Shown here in pieces: positions 1-8,439 of a stretch of DNA of 64,000 nucleotides. The notes beneath the pieces are model-generated. The model made no database searches. It saw nothing but the letters and a program-made list of their open reading frames with translations, and was not told where the DNA came from. The stretch is from Novosphingobium arvoryzae. GTDB taxonomy: Bacteria > Pseudomonadota > Alphaproteobacteria > Sphingomonadales > Sphingomonadaceae. How positions within the stretch are numbered: position 1 is the first letter of the stretch; every line of letters starts with the position of its first letter. Both the position numbers and the translations under genes were made by a program. Where the stretch lies: assembly GCF_014652615.1 (NCBI RefSeq), contig NZ_BMZD01000001.1, forward strand, positions 517,962 through 581,961, read 5' to 3'.

Positions 1-741
1 CTTGCGGGTTTCCTCGACGATCCGGTGGCCGCGTGCCTGCGTTGCCACATCGGGCGAGGCCCACATGTGATCGAGCCGCCGCCCCTGGTCCTTGTCGCGC
101 CAGTACGAGCGGTACGACCACCACGAATAGTTGCGCTGCGGCGCGGGAATGAACTGGCGGCCCAGGTCCACCCAGCCATGCGCGTCGCGGAACTGGCCCA
201 GCGTTTCCACCTCGATAGGCGTGTGGCTGACCACTTTCAGCAGGGCCTTGTGATCGTAAACGTCGCAATCGAGCGGGGCGATGTTGAAATCGCCGACGAT
301 CAGGGTCGGACGATCCAGCGCCTCGGCCCAGCGGGTCATCCGGCCCAGGAAGTCCAGCTTCTGCCCGAACTTGGGGTTGGCCTCGCGGTCGGGAATGTCG
401 CCGCCAGCGGGGATATAGACGTTTTCCACGATCAGCCCCTGACCGGGGCCGAGCAATTCCACGCCCACGTGCCGTGCCTCACCATTGTCCTGCCAGTCAT
501 GCCGGCTGACCTCGCGCAGGGGGATGCGGCTGACCGTGGCAACGCCGTGATAGCCCTTTTGCCCATGCACCGCGCGGTGGGCATAGCCCGCCGCTTCGAA
601 CACGGCGTGGGGGAAGTGCTTTTCCTCGGTCTTGATCTCTTGCAGGCACAGCACGTCCGGCGCCTCCTGCCTCAGAAACCGCTCAACCTGATCGGCGCGC
701 AGACGGACGGAATTGATGTTCCAGGTAGCGATAGAGACCAT
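1..741 (-). CDS. xth: Exodeoxyribonuclease III, 3' end cut by window edge
   Basis: DNA repair nuclease of the exonuclease III/AP endonuclease family, which removes nucleotides 3'-5' from duplex DNA and cuts at abasic sites. The frame reads leftward from an ATG at 741 and stays open to base 1, giving 247 residues; family members have about 260, so only the last few residues are missing. Visible family motifs, in order: WNINSVRLR at the N terminus, QEIKTEE, the GDFNIAP block and RLDHMWAS near the end, covering the metal-binding and catalytic Asp/His residues. Two further in-frame ATGs (747, 753) lie just upstream, so the start could be up to four codons earlier. It lies downstream of lolA in the same direction but across a 480-base gap. 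Confidence 0.93.
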   Translation of the reverse strand, partial: MVSIATWNINSVRLRADQVERFLRQEAPDVLCLQEIKTEEKHFPHAVFEAAGYAHRAVHGQKGYHGVATVSRIPLREVSRHDWQDNGEARHVGVELLGPGQGLIVENVYIPAGGDIPDREANPKFGQKLDFLGRMTRWAEALDRPTLIVGDFNIAPLDCDVYDHKALLKVVSHTPIEVETLGQFRDAHGWVDLGRQFIPAPQRNYSWWSYRSYWRDKDQGRRLDHMWASPDVATQARGHRIVEETRK

Positions 742-1221
742 GCCCATCGCCATAGGGTGGGCAGCGCGGCGGGGCAATGGGTTGGGATGGGGTAGTGGAG
801 CAGGTTGCGCGTGACCGCTCCCTCTAAAGAGGAGGGACTATTGGCACGGTTTTCCTGAACCGGGATTGGTTCAGGCCGGAGCGAGAATGTGGGTGTTCGA
901 GAACCGGCGCGCAGCGACCTTTTGGGTCGTGAGCACCGGAAGCGCAGAACGCCCGCGTTCGCAGCCCGGCATGGGACAATCCACAGCCCCAACAAAAGAA
1001 AACCCTCGGTCCGGGGGCAATGGACCGAGGGTTCCTTTTTGCGTTCGTCACGCTGTCTGCGCGCCTGTGTGGAGGCTTGGGCAACAGGGGGGAAACCCGC
1101 CTCAGGCCGCGCTGACAAGATTACGTATACTACCGGTTCGCTTGCTGGCCCATGAACAACCTGAACGGATTTGTCGCAGTTTGTCGCAGGCCTGGCACAC
1201 CCTGCGTCAAGGCGTGGCCAA
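742..1221. other. 480-base intergenic region with several hairpins
   Basis: There is no convincing gene here. Three structures are visible. A perfect 8-bp hairpin has arms CCTGAACC (854-861) and GGTTCAGG (868-875). An imperfect hairpin lies around 905-945, with its loop near the TTTT at 919. A strong hairpin lies at 1003-1031 and is listed separately. Short open frames exist on both strands but cross these hairpins, have no plausible ribosome site, and read as arginine-rich low-quality protein. It may be a copy of a dispersed intergenic repeat or a small RNA, which one window cannot settle. Confidence 0.45.
1003..1041. terminator. Hairpin terminator, possibly bidirectional
   Basis: A perfect 10-bp stem has arms CCCTCGGTCC (1003-1012) and GGACCGAGGG (1022-1031). 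It is followed on the plus strand by a T-rich run (TTCCTTTTTG) and on the minus strand by another (GGTTTTCTTTT). It would end leftward transcription from lolA before xth, and could also end any rightward RNA made in this gap. Confidence 0.7.
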
Positions 1222-1920
1222 TCAGCGCCGAACCGGGCGGCGCGGGTCGTTGTAGCGGAAGGTGCTGTCCGGCACAGACACGCCGTATTGCTGATTCGAC
1301 AGCGAAACGACCGTGCGGGTGTTCTGCGAGTCGAGGCTCGCCCAGCTGGACAGTTCCAGCCCGCCCGGCGCGCCGGGCTTGCGGATGAAGACCAGCGTGA
1401 TCACGCCATATTCCGGGTGTGCCTTGTCGCGCACTTCGATGCTGACGATCTGGCGATTGCCCGTGGGCATCAGCTTGCCATACTTCATCACATCGCGATT
1501 GGGATCGAGCAGCGCACCCAGCGGGCTGTTCTTGATCGGCCAGCGCTGGACCTGGCGGACTTCGTAATCAACGAAGGTCAGCGCGCTGCCATCTGCCACG
1601 ATCAGCATCGGCACGCCTTTTTCGTACTGGAAGCGGATCTTGCCGGGGCGCTTGAGCGTCAGCACGCCGCGCACCTGGCGGCCGTTGCGATCGGACTGCA
1701 CGAAATCCGCGCGCATCGTGCCGATGGCGCGCAAGGCGGCGACCGCTCCGGCCAGATCGGACTGGGCGCTGGCGGCTTGGCCCGAAGCGGCAGGGCCAGT
1801 GGCGGCCTGCGCGCTGAGCGGGGCCGGCGCCAGCGAAACAGCGGTCGCGGAAACGACAAGCGCCGCCGAAGCGGCGGCACTTGCGAAAGAGCGGATCAAA
1901 GGAAGTTTCATCGGGTTCAT
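1222..1920 (-). CDS. lolA: Outer membrane lipoprotein carrier protein LolA
   Basis: Periplasmic chaperone that takes lipoproteins from the LolCDE exporter and delivers them to the outer membrane. The 232-residue product starts with a basic, Ala-rich signal peptide (about residues 1-40, cut near a SAQA site), followed by a low-complexity Ala/Gly/Ser stretch. The LolA beta-barrel domain follows from about residue 55: the segments MRADFVQSDRNGRQVRG, PGKIRFQYE and the late SWASLDSQNTRT block fit the family. Length is near the usual 200-230. A second in-frame ATG lies three codons downstream. The gene follows rpmG by 42 bases on the same strand. Confidence 0.9.
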   Translation of the reverse strand: MNPMKLPLIRSFASAAASAALVVSATAVSLAPAPLSAQAATGPAASGQAASAQSDLAGAVAALRAIGTMRADFVQSDRNGRQVRGVLTLKRPGKIRFQYEKGVPMLIVADGSALTFVDYEVRQVQRWPIKNSPLGALLDPNRDVMKYGKLMPTGNRQIVSIEVRDKAHPEYGVITLVFIRKPGAPGGLELSSWASLDSQNTRTVVSLSNQQYGVSVPDSTFRYNDPRRPVRR

Positions 1921-1962
1921 GGCCTGGCTGCTAACCGCAGGGGCTTGAACTCGCCATGAACC

Positions 1963-2130
1963 TTACTTGATCTTGGCTTCCTTGAATTCCACGTGCTTGC
2001 GCACGACCGGGTCGTACTTCTTGAACGTGAACTTCTCGGTCGAGTTGCGCGGGTTCTTCTTCGTGACGTAGAAAAAGCCGGTGTCGGCGGTGGAGACCAG
2101 CCGGATCTTGACGGTTGCGGGCTTCGCCAT
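1963..2130 (-). CDS. rpmG: 50S ribosomal protein L33
   Basis: Small protein of the large ribosomal subunit. The 55-residue product begins [20 protein letters not shown] and carries the family's YVTKKNPRN and [18 protein letters not shown] segments. I chose the ATG at 2130 because L33 starts here and an AGGA lies 9 bases upstream; the frame is open for 15 more codons upstream, which would add residues foreign to the family. It has no zinc-binding Cys pairs, so it is the Cys-free type usual in Proteobacteria. It is divergent from the phenylalanine hydroxylase gene. Confidence 0.97.
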   Translation of the reverse strand: MAKPATVKIRLVSTADTGFFYVTKKNPRNSTEKFTFKKYDPVVRKHVEFKEAKIK

Positions 2131-2329
2131 TGCGGTTGTCCTGTAACTTTCCGATTCGGCCCGAAAGCCGTGCAAAACTGTATGGGCGGCGCATCGGGAA
2201 TCCCCGGACGCCGCCCTTCAAGGTCCGCGCCATTGCGGCAGAACCGCCGGGAAGTCAAGGCGAGTCGATGCGCGGATTGGCCTTTTCGCGCCGCGCCGGA
2301 TGGTTGCCGCCCGCCGCAGGCAGTGATAT

Positions 2330-2345
2330 GGTTGCATTTGTAACC
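2330..2345. promoter_or_regulatory. Imperfect palindrome before phhA, possible operator
   Basis: GGTTGCATTTGTAACC is a 16-base dyad matching its reverse complement at 12 of 16 positions. It ends directly before the ATG at 2346. Its position fits an operator for a regulator of aromatic amino acid catabolism, but I cannot name the regulator. If translation starts at the ATG at 2328 instead, the dyad lies inside the coding region. Confidence 0.3.
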
Positions 2346-3287
2346 ATGACCAACGCCGCCGACCAGAACCCGACCGATTATACCCGCCTGCCGGAAATGG
2401 GAGCGGGCGTGTTTACCGCGCCGCTGCAGCGCCCGGCCCATGTGGGCGAGGACTGGCTGGAGCCAGCCCAGCGCCGCTATTCCCCGGCGGAGCACGCGGT
2501 GTGGGACACGCTCTATGCCCGCCAGCTGGAGGTTCTGCCGGGCCGGGCCGCCAGTGCCTTCATGGCCGGGCTGGAGCGGCTCGACCTGGGGCGGGGCGGG
2601 GTGCCGGACTTTGCCCGCCTGTCCGAGGAACTCGGCGCGCTGACCGGGTGGAGCGTGGCGCCGGTGCCGATGTTGATCCCGGATCACGTGTTCTTCTGGC
2701 ATCTGGCCAACCGCCGCTTCCCGGCGGGGAACTTCATTCGCGGGGCCGATTCGCTGGACTACATCCAGGAACCGGACGTGTTCCACGACGTGTTCGGGCA
2801 CGTGCCGATGCTGGCCGACCCCACTTATGCCGATTACATGCAGGAATATGGCCGCGCCGGGTGGAAGGCGATGCGCCACAACCGGCTGAAATCGCTGGGC
2901 GCGCTCTATTGGTACACGGTGGAGTTCGGCCTCATCCAGGAAGCGGACGGCATCCGGGCTTACGGCGCGGGCATCCTGTCCGGCCCGACCGAGGCGGTGT
3001 TCGCGGTGGAGGCGCAGTCGCCCAACCGGATCATGCTCAACGTCGACCGGGTGATGCGCACCGATTACGTGATCGACGATCTGCAGCCGACCTATTTCGT
3101 GATCGAAAGCTTTGACGCGCTGTATCACGACACGGTCGACCGCGATTTCGACCGGCTTTACCGCTCGCTGCCGCCGGGCTTCACCTATGCCAACAGCGCG
3201 GTGATCGACGTCGATGACGTGCTGCACCGGGGGACGCAGGAATACCTCCTGCGCGGCGGACGCGGCAGCGGGGCGAAACCGGTTTAG
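2346..3287 (+). CDS. phhA: Phenylalanine 4-monooxygenase
   Basis: Non-haem iron, tetrahydropterin-dependent enzyme converting phenylalanine to tyrosine, the first step of phenylalanine breakdown. The 313-residue product has the catalytic core of the aromatic amino acid hydroxylases without the N-terminal regulatory domain of animal enzymes. Iron ligands are visible: His147 and His152 in VFHDVFGHVP and Glu193 in WYTVEFGLI. The NRRFPAGNFIR and GILSGPTEA segments are also typical. Start: ATG 2346 gives the usual bacterial N terminus; an in-frame ATG at 2328 would add six residues (MVAFVT). No pterin recycling gene (phhB) is adjacent. It is convergent with uppP across a long inverted repeat. Confidence 0.95.
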   Translation: MTNAADQNPTDYTRLPEMGAGVFTAPLQRPAHVGEDWLEPAQRRYSPAEHAVWDTLYARQLEVLPGRAASAFMAGLERLDLGRGGVPDFARLSEELGALTGWSVAPVPMLIPDHVFFWHLANRRFPAGNFIRGADSLDYIQEPDVFHDVFGHVPMLADPTYADYMQEYGRAGWKAMRHNRLKSLGALYWYTVEFGLIQEADGIRAYGAGILSGPTEAVFAVEAQSPNRIMLNVDRVMRTDYVIDDLQPTYFVIESFDALYHDTVDRDFDRLYRSLPPGFTYANSAVIDVDDVLHRGTQEYLLRGGRGSGAKPV

Positions 3288-3331
3288 TGATGGCGATCCA
3301 GAGCCTGCTTCAGTTTCACTGAATCAGCTGC

Positions 3332-3410
3332 GGCACCGGCCCACTCCCCCGCCCGGCCACCCACAGCGTACAATTCCGTTGGGTGGCCGGGCGGGGAGTG
3401 GGCCGGTGCC
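3332..3410. repeat. Long near-perfect inverted repeat between phhA and uppP
   Basis: Left arm 3332-3363 and right arm 3380-3410 are reverse complements over 31 bases, differing only by one extra C in the left arm; the loop is 16 bases (3364-3379). The arms begin GGCACCGGCCCACTCC. Smaller hairpins flank it: CAGT-TTC-ACTG at about 3311-3321, and TTCCAC-GGCA-GTGGAA at 3413-3428. It lies between two convergent genes, so it may act as a bidirectional terminator, but the arm length is far more than a terminator needs and no T-run follows. A dispersed palindromic element is the other reading. Confidence 0.85.
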
Positions 3411-3434
3411 GTTTCCACGGCAGTGGAACAGATT

Positions 3435-4244
3435 CTAACGCGACAGCAGCCAGATCGCGAGGATGCCCGCGACGATCCGGTACCACGCGAACGGCGCGAA
3501 CCCGGCCTTGCTGACATAGGCGACGAAGGCCTTGATCACGGCCAGCGCGACCACGAACGCCACGACAAAGCCGATCGCGATCTCGCTCCAGCCCACCGGA
3601 CCACTGCCGGCGGCCAGCGCGGCGCGGTTGTCCCACAGTTCCAGCGTGGTCGCGCCCATCATCGTCGGGATCGCCAGGAAAAAGCTGAATTCGGCGGCCG
3701 TGCGCCGCTCGATCCCCATCGCCAGTGCGCCCATGATGGTCGCGCCGCTGCGGCTGACGCCGGGGATCATCGAAATGCACTGGAACAGCCCGACGCCCAG
3801 CGCCTGCCGCACGGGCAACTGTGCCACGCCGCTGGCCGGGCCGGGCTTGGCGATCTTTTCGATGGCGAGGATCGCGATCCCGCCCAGCACCAGCGCCCAG
3901 CCGACGATCATCGGGCTGCCCAGCATGATGTCGATGTAATCCTTCAGCAGCAGCCCCAGCACCGCGGAGGGCAGGAAGCCCAGCAGGATGTTGCGGATGA
4001 AGATCAGGCTCATCGGTTCCAGCCGGGTCAGGCCCATGCCCACGGCCCAGAACGTGCGCCAGTACTGTACCACCACCGCCAGGATCGCGCCCAGCTGAAT
4101 GACGACGTTGAATACTTTCCACGTATCGGCATCGTATCCGAAGATTTCGGAGGCCAGGATCAAATGCCCGGTCGACGAAACGGGAATGAATTCAGTCAGA
4201 CCCTCGACAATGCCGAGGAGGATGGCGGTGATCGTAGTATCCAT
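3435..4244 (-). CDS. uppP: Undecaprenyl-diphosphatase (BacA/UppP)
   Basis: Integral inner-membrane phosphatase that recycles undecaprenyl pyrophosphate to undecaprenyl phosphate, the lipid carrier for peptidoglycan and surface polysaccharides. The 269-residue protein is strongly hydrophobic with about eight membrane segments. Both signature regions are present: the acidic block EGLTEFIPVSSTGHL (Glu14, Glu18) and PGVSRSG at 161-167 with its essential Arg165. Length is typical. It is a single gene, convergent with phhA and followed by the long inverted repeat. Confidence 0.96.
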   Translation of the reverse strand: MDTTITAILLGIVEGLTEFIPVSSTGHLILASEIFGYDADTWKVFNVVIQLGAILAVVVQYWRTFWAVGMGLTRLEPMSLIFIRNILLGFLPSAVLGLLLKDYIDIMLGSPMIVGWALVLGGIAILAIEKIAKPGPASGVAQLPVRQALGVGLFQCISMIPGVSRSGATIMGALAMGIERRTAAEFSFFLAIPTMMGATTLELWDNRAALAAGSGPVGWSEIAIGFVVAFVVALAVIKAFVAYVSKAGFAPFAWYRIVAGILAIWLLSR

Positions 4245-4309
4245 GGGAACGCGATGAACGCGGCGGACGCGCTTAAGTCAAGCCGCGTCCGCTGCGCTGC
4301 AACAATTTT

Positions 4310-6457
4310 TTACCAGATCCGGATGCGTTCTTCGGGCGGCAGGTACAGCTTGTCGCCCGGCTGGACGTTGAAGGCCTTGTGCCATTCGTCGAAATTCCGG
4401 ACCACGCCCAGGATGCGGTACATCCCCGGCGAGTGCGGGCCGGTCTGCAACTGCTGACGCAGTGCGGCTTCGCGGAACTTGATCCGCCAGACCTGCGCCC
4501 AGGCCATGAAGAAGCGCTGGTCGCCGGTGAAGCCGTCGATCACCGGGGGCTCCTTGCCGTTCAGCGCCATCTTGTAGGCGCGGTAGGCCAGGCTGAGCCC
4601 GCCCACGTCGCCGATGTTCTCGCCCAGCGCCAGCCGCCCGTTGATGCAGGTCTTGCCATCGTCCAGCGGGCAGAGCTGGTTGTACTGGCCCACGAGCGCG
4701 CTGGTCAGCTTTTCGAATGCCGCGCGGTCCGCATCGGTCCACCAGTTGCGCAAGTTGCCGTCGCCATCGGACTTGGAGCCCTGATCGTCGAAGCCGTGGC
4801 CGATTTCATGGCCGATCACCGCGCCGATCGCGCCATAGTTGACCGCGTCGTCGGCCGACAGGTTGAAGAACGGCGGCTGCAGGATCGCGGCGGGGAACAC
4901 GATCTCGTTGCCCGACGGGTTGTAATAGGCGTTCACCGTCTGCGGCAGCATGAACCATTCGGTGCGGTCCACCGGCTTGCCCAGCCGCTGGATGCGGTCC
5001 TGCTGGAACCAGCGGGTCGCCGCTTCGGCGTTCGCGAAGGCACTGGTTTCGGTCACGTCCAGTCCGGGATAGGACTTGTAGGTGTCCGGGTGCCCGATCT
5101 TCAGCGAGAATGCGTCCAGCTTGGCCTTGGCCTGCACGCGGGTTTCCGGTCCCATCCACTTCAGGTTAGCCAGGTTATAGGCCATCGCGGCGCGCAGGTT
5201 GCCCACCAGCTTGTCCATCGCCGCCTTGTGGGTGGCGGGGAAGTGCCGCTCGACATAGATCTTGCCCGACAGTTCGCCCAGCGTCCCTTCGACCGCGCCG
5301 ATGGCCCGCTTCCAGCGCGGGCGCTGCTGCGGCTGGCCGCCCAGCACGGTGCCATAGAACGCGAACTGTGCCTCGTCGAAGCGCTTGGGCAGCACGCCCG
5401 CCCGGCCCGAGACATACTGCACGGCCAGCCAGGCCTGCCAGGCGGACAGCGGCTCGCTGGCAATCAGCTTGGCCAGCGCGGGCACCCCGCCACCCAGCTT
5501 GGCGGCCATTTCGGGGGTGTACTTCGCGGCGGCGAGTTCTTCCTTGGTCGGCGGTAACTGCGCGACGATGATGTGTTCCGCAGCGCCGACGCCCAATGCA
5601 TCGAGCGCGGCCTTGAGCGGCACTTCGGGCGCGAGCGCAAGGAATTCGGCCACCGGCATCTTGTTGTAGGTCAGGTCGCGGTTGCGGCCCAGCGCCCGGT
5701 CCCAGTTCTGCGCGGCCATCTTCTTTTCCAGCTGGAAGATGACTTCGGCCGTCGCCGCGGGATCGGCATAGCCCAGTTCGCCGGCGAGGAAGGCCAGGTA
5801 AGCCTTGTACTTGGTGGTGATGTCCTTGTTGCGGGGCGAATCGACCAGATAGTAATCGCGGTCGGGCAGCCCCAGCCGGGCCTGTCCGGCATAGAGCGCG
5901 TTGACGCGGCTGTCCTTGGCGTCGGGCGAAACGCCCAGCCCGATCGGCGAATCGACCCCCGGCTGCGCGAACAGCGTGACCAGATCGGTCAGGGTCTTTG
6001 CGGCATAGATCTTTTCCAGCGTCGGATAGGCCGGGGCCAGGCCCGCCTGCTCGATCGCGTCGGTGTTCATGTAGGCCTTGTAGACCGCGGCAACGCGCGC
6101 TTCGGGGCTGCCGGGGGCGTGGGTGCCCTTGGCGATTTCCTCGAGGATGGCGTGCATCCGTTCTTCCGACAGGTCGCGCAGGTCCGCGAACGCGCCGCTG
6201 GTGGTGCGGTCGGCCGGGATTTCGGTGGTGTCGAGCCACTTGCCGTTGACGAAGCGGTTGAAATCGTCGCCCGGCTTGACCGAGGTGTCCATGTTGGCGG
6301 TCTTGATACCCCAGCCCCAATCATCAGCAGATTTGGCATCAGAGGCCTTGGCGGTTTCGGCAACGGCGGGCGCAGGCGCATCCTTGGCCAGCGCCGGGGT
6401 AGCCAGCGCGGCGGCAAGCGCGCTGGCGGACAGCAGGGTTACAACGGATTTCAGCAT
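4310..6457 (-). CDS. M13 family zinc metallopeptidase (neprilysin/PepO-like), exported
   Basis: Extracytoplasmic endopeptidase of the neprilysin/endothelin-converting enzyme family. The 715-residue protein has a signal peptide ending near an ALA site (about residue 24), then an M13 N-terminal domain from about residue 50 (WGIKTANMDTSVKPGDDFNRFVNGKWLD) and the catalytic domain from about 510. Zinc ligands and catalytic residues are visible: His550, Glu551 and His554 in GHEIGH, and Glu613 with Asp617 in GENIGD. The C terminus ends RIRIW, close to the usual hydrophobic/aromatic end. The substrate cannot be told from sequence. It reads the same way as the ABC exporter gene 79 bases upstream. Confidence 0.94.
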   Translation of the reverse strand: MLKSVVTLLSASALAAALATPALAKDAPAPAVAETAKASDAKSADDWGWGIKTANMDTSVKPGDDFNRFVNGKWLDTTEIPADRTTSGAFADLRDLSEERMHAILEEIAKGTHAPGSPEARVAAVYKAYMNTDAIEQAGLAPAYPTLEKIYAAKTLTDLVTLFAQPGVDSPIGLGVSPDAKDSRVNALYAGQARLGLPDRDYYLVDSPRNKDITTKYKAYLAFLAGELGYADPAATAEVIFQLEKKMAAQNWDRALGRNRDLTYNKMPVAEFLALAPEVPLKAALDALGVGAAEHIIVAQLPPTKEELAAAKYTPEMAAKLGGGVPALAKLIASEPLSAWQAWLAVQYVSGRAGVLPKRFDEAQFAFYGTVLGGQPQQRPRWKRAIGAVEGTLGELSGKIYVERHFPATHKAAMDKLVGNLRAAMAYNLANLKWMGPETRVQAKAKLDAFSLKIGHPDTYKSYPGLDVTETSAFANAEAATRWFQQDRIQRLGKPVDRTEWFMLPQTVNAYYNPSGNEIVFPAAILQPPFFNLSADDAVNYGAIGAVIGHEIGHGFDDQGSKSDGDGNLRNWWTDADRAAFEKLTSALVGQYNQLCPLDDGKTCINGRLALGENIGDVGGLSLAYRAYKMALNGKEPPVIDGFTGDQRFFMAWAQVWRIKFREAALRQQLQTGPHSPGMYRILGVVRNFDEWHKAFNVQPGDKLYLPPEERIRIW

Positions 6458-6535
6458 GGCGGCCCCTTGTGATTGCAGGTGATTGCGGTGTTTCGTTGCC
6501 GCGTTCCTGCCGGGGGGCGCCAGCGCGCCGGACTG

Positions 6536-8359
6536 CTATTCGACGGAAGCGCCAGCCCGGTCGTCAAACTGCAACGCGGCGAGGCGCGCATAGAGCCCGC
6601 CCGCCTTGCTCAGCGCGTCGTGGGTGCCGGTTTCGACGATCCGACCCTTGTCCATCACCACGATCCGGTCCGCTTGTCGCACGGTGGCAAGGCGGTGGGC
6701 GATCACCAGCGTGGTGCGGCTGGCCATCAGCCGGTCGAGCGCATCCTGCACCAGCCGCTCGCTTTCGGCGTCGAGCGCGCTGGTCGCCTCGTCCAGCAGC
6801 AGGATCGGCGCGTCGCGCAGCAGCGCGCGGGCAATCGCCATGCGTTGACGCTGCCCGCCCGACAGGCGCGCGCCGTTTTCACCCAGGAACGTGTCGAGCC
6901 CGGCGGGCAGTTCGCGCAGGAAGCTTTCGGCATTGGCGGCGGCGGCGGCGGTCCAGATGTCCTCGTCGTTGGCGTCCCAGTTGCCATAGCGCAGGTTGTC
7001 GCGCGCACTGGCGGCAAACAGCATGCCTTCCTGCGGCACCAGCGCGATGCGGCGGCGGATTTCGGCGGGGTCGACCGCGGTCAGGGGCACGCCGTCCAGC
7101 TTGATCGTGCCCGATTGCGGATCGTAAAACCGCTCTGCCAGCTGGAACAGGGTGGACTTGCCCGCGCCCGAGGGGCCGACAATGGCGACCGTCTCGCCCG
7201 GCTCGATGGTCAGCGAAAAATCGGCCAGCGCGGCGGTTTCCAGACGGGTGGGGTAGCGGAAATTGACTTGTTCGAACGCCAGCTTGCCGCGTGCCGGCAC
7301 CGGCAGCGCCAGCGGGCGCGCGGGGGCGGCGATGGTGGGCTTTTCGTTGAGCAATTCGTTCAGGCGGCCGGCGGCACCCGCGCCGCGCAGCAGATCGCCA
7401 TAGACCTCGGTCAGCGCGCCAAACGCACCGGCGACGATCCCGGCGGTGACCACGAAGGCAAAGATCGTCCCGCCCGAAATGGTCCCGGCGGCCACGCCTT
7501 CCGCGCCTTCCCAGACCAGCATCACGATGGCCCCGAAGATCATCATGATTGCCATCGCAGTCATCACCGCGCGGAGCAGGATGCGGCGGCGGGCGGTGGT
7601 GAAGGTTGCCTCGACCGCACCGGCAAAGCGGTCCAGCTCGCGCCCTTCCTGGTTGAACGCCTGGACAATCTTCATGCCGCCCAGGATTTCCGACACCATC
7701 GAGCCGATGTCGGCTACCCGGTCCTGGCTGGTGCGCGAGATGTTGCGCAGCCGCCGCCCGAACCAGACGATCGGCAGGACCACCAGCGGAATGCCCACCA
7801 GCAGCCCCAGCGCCAGGCGCGGCGCCAGCGCGAACAGATAGGCGATGCCCAGCACGCCCATGATCAGGTTGCGCAGGGCGACCGATACCGTGGTGCCGAC
7901 CACCTGTTCGATCAGCGCCGTGTCCGACGTCATGCGCGAGGAGATTTCGCTGGGGCTGTTCTCTTCAAAGAAGGCGGGTGACAGGCGCAGCAGGTTCTGC
8001 TGCACTTTCAGGCGGATGTCGGCCACCACGCGCTCACCCAGCCACGACACGAAATAGAACCGCGTCGCGGTGCCCAGCCCCAGCACGCCGACGATCAGCA
8101 GCAGATAGCGGAACCAGCGCCCGATGCTCTCCGGATCGCCGCCCTCGGCAAAGCCGCGGTCGATGATCAGGCGGAAACCGGCCGGAATCGCCAGCGTGGC
8201 AGTGGCGGTGACCATCAGGGCGACGGCCGCGAAAGCGACCTGGCGCGGATACTTCGCGGTTTCGCGCCAGATCATCCGCAGCGGACCCAGGCTGCGGGCG
8301 GGCTTGGCTTCGGTGGCAGGCTGCTCCGCAGCGTTGGCGGGCTGGGTTTGCGAACTCAT
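6536..8359 (-). CDS. ABC-type exporter, fused membrane and ATPase domains
   Basis: Half-transporter of the ABCB/MsbA type: a six-helix membrane domain (about residues 30-330) followed by the ATP-binding domain. Walker A GPSGAGKST is at 395-403, the LSGGQ signature at 499-503, Walker B ILLLDE at 519-524, and the H-loop His in VIAHRLATV follows. It probably works as a homodimer exporting a lipid or hydrophobic compound, but the substrate is not readable. I chose ATG 8359 because AGGGGG lies 7 bases upstream; another in-frame ATG at 8413 would add 18 residues but touches the PHA-type operator site. It is divergent from phaZ. Confidence 0.93.
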   Translation of the reverse strand: MSSQTQPANAAEQPATEAKPARSLGPLRMIWRETAKYPRQVAFAAVALMVTATATLAIPAGFRLIIDRGFAEGGDPESIGRWFRYLLLIVGVLGLGTATRFYFVSWLGERVVADIRLKVQQNLLRLSPAFFEENSPSEISSRMTSDTALIEQVVGTTVSVALRNLIMGVLGIAYLFALAPRLALGLLVGIPLVVLPIVWFGRRLRNISRTSQDRVADIGSMVSEILGGMKIVQAFNQEGRELDRFAGAVEATFTTARRRILLRAVMTAMAIMMIFGAIVMLVWEGAEGVAAGTISGGTIFAFVVTAGIVAGAFGALTEVYGDLLRGAGAAGRLNELLNEKPTIAAPARPLALPVPARGKLAFEQVNFRYPTRLETAALADFSLTIEPGETVAIVGPSGAGKSTLFQLAERFYDPQSGTIKLDGVPLTAVDPAEIRRRIALVPQEGMLFAASARDNLRYGNWDANDEDIWTAAAAANAESFLRELPAGLDTFLGENGARLSGGQRQRMAIARALLRDAPILLLDEATSALDAESERLVQDALDRLMASRTTLVIAHRLATVRQADRIVVMDKGRIVETGTHDALSKAGGLYARLAALQFDDRAGASVE

Positions 8360-8412
8360 GGCTGCGCCCCCTAGCACAGTGGAAACGCGCCGTAAGTGCC
8401 AAATACGTTTCA

Positions 8413-8427
8413 TTGTGCGAGTGCGAA
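8413..8427. promoter_or_regulatory. PhaR-like operator element 1, upstream of phaZ
   Basis: TTGTGCGAGTGCGAA matches the element in the phasin promoter at 61840 (TTGTGCACTTGCGAA) at every position except the three spacer bases. It lies 86 bases upstream of the phaZ start and 54 upstream of the divergent ABC exporter start. TGC-rich elements of this kind are the known targets of the PHA-sensing repressor PhaR, but the assignment is by similarity within the window only. Confidence 0.5.
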
Positions 8428-8439
8428 CTCATTTCGCCA

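Noticed and set aside
672..1118. Short frames on both strands between xth and lolA
   Set aside because: They cross three hairpins and overlap the xth start, are Arg/Pro-rich without pattern, and lack ribosome sites. Treated as an intergenic structured element.
2115..2345. Upstream extension of phenylalanine hydroxylase
   Set aside because: The extra 77 residues resemble no hydroxylase N terminus and would overlap the rpmG promoter and start region.
1917..3227. 436-residue open frame on the minus strand opposite phhA
   Set aside because: Its composition is typical of an antisense frame and it overlaps both rpmG and phhA, which are firmly identified.
4379..5557. Long plus-strand frames opposite the M13 peptidase gene
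   Set aside because: No motifs and no ribosome site; the minus-strand frame has HExxH, ENIGD and a signal peptide.
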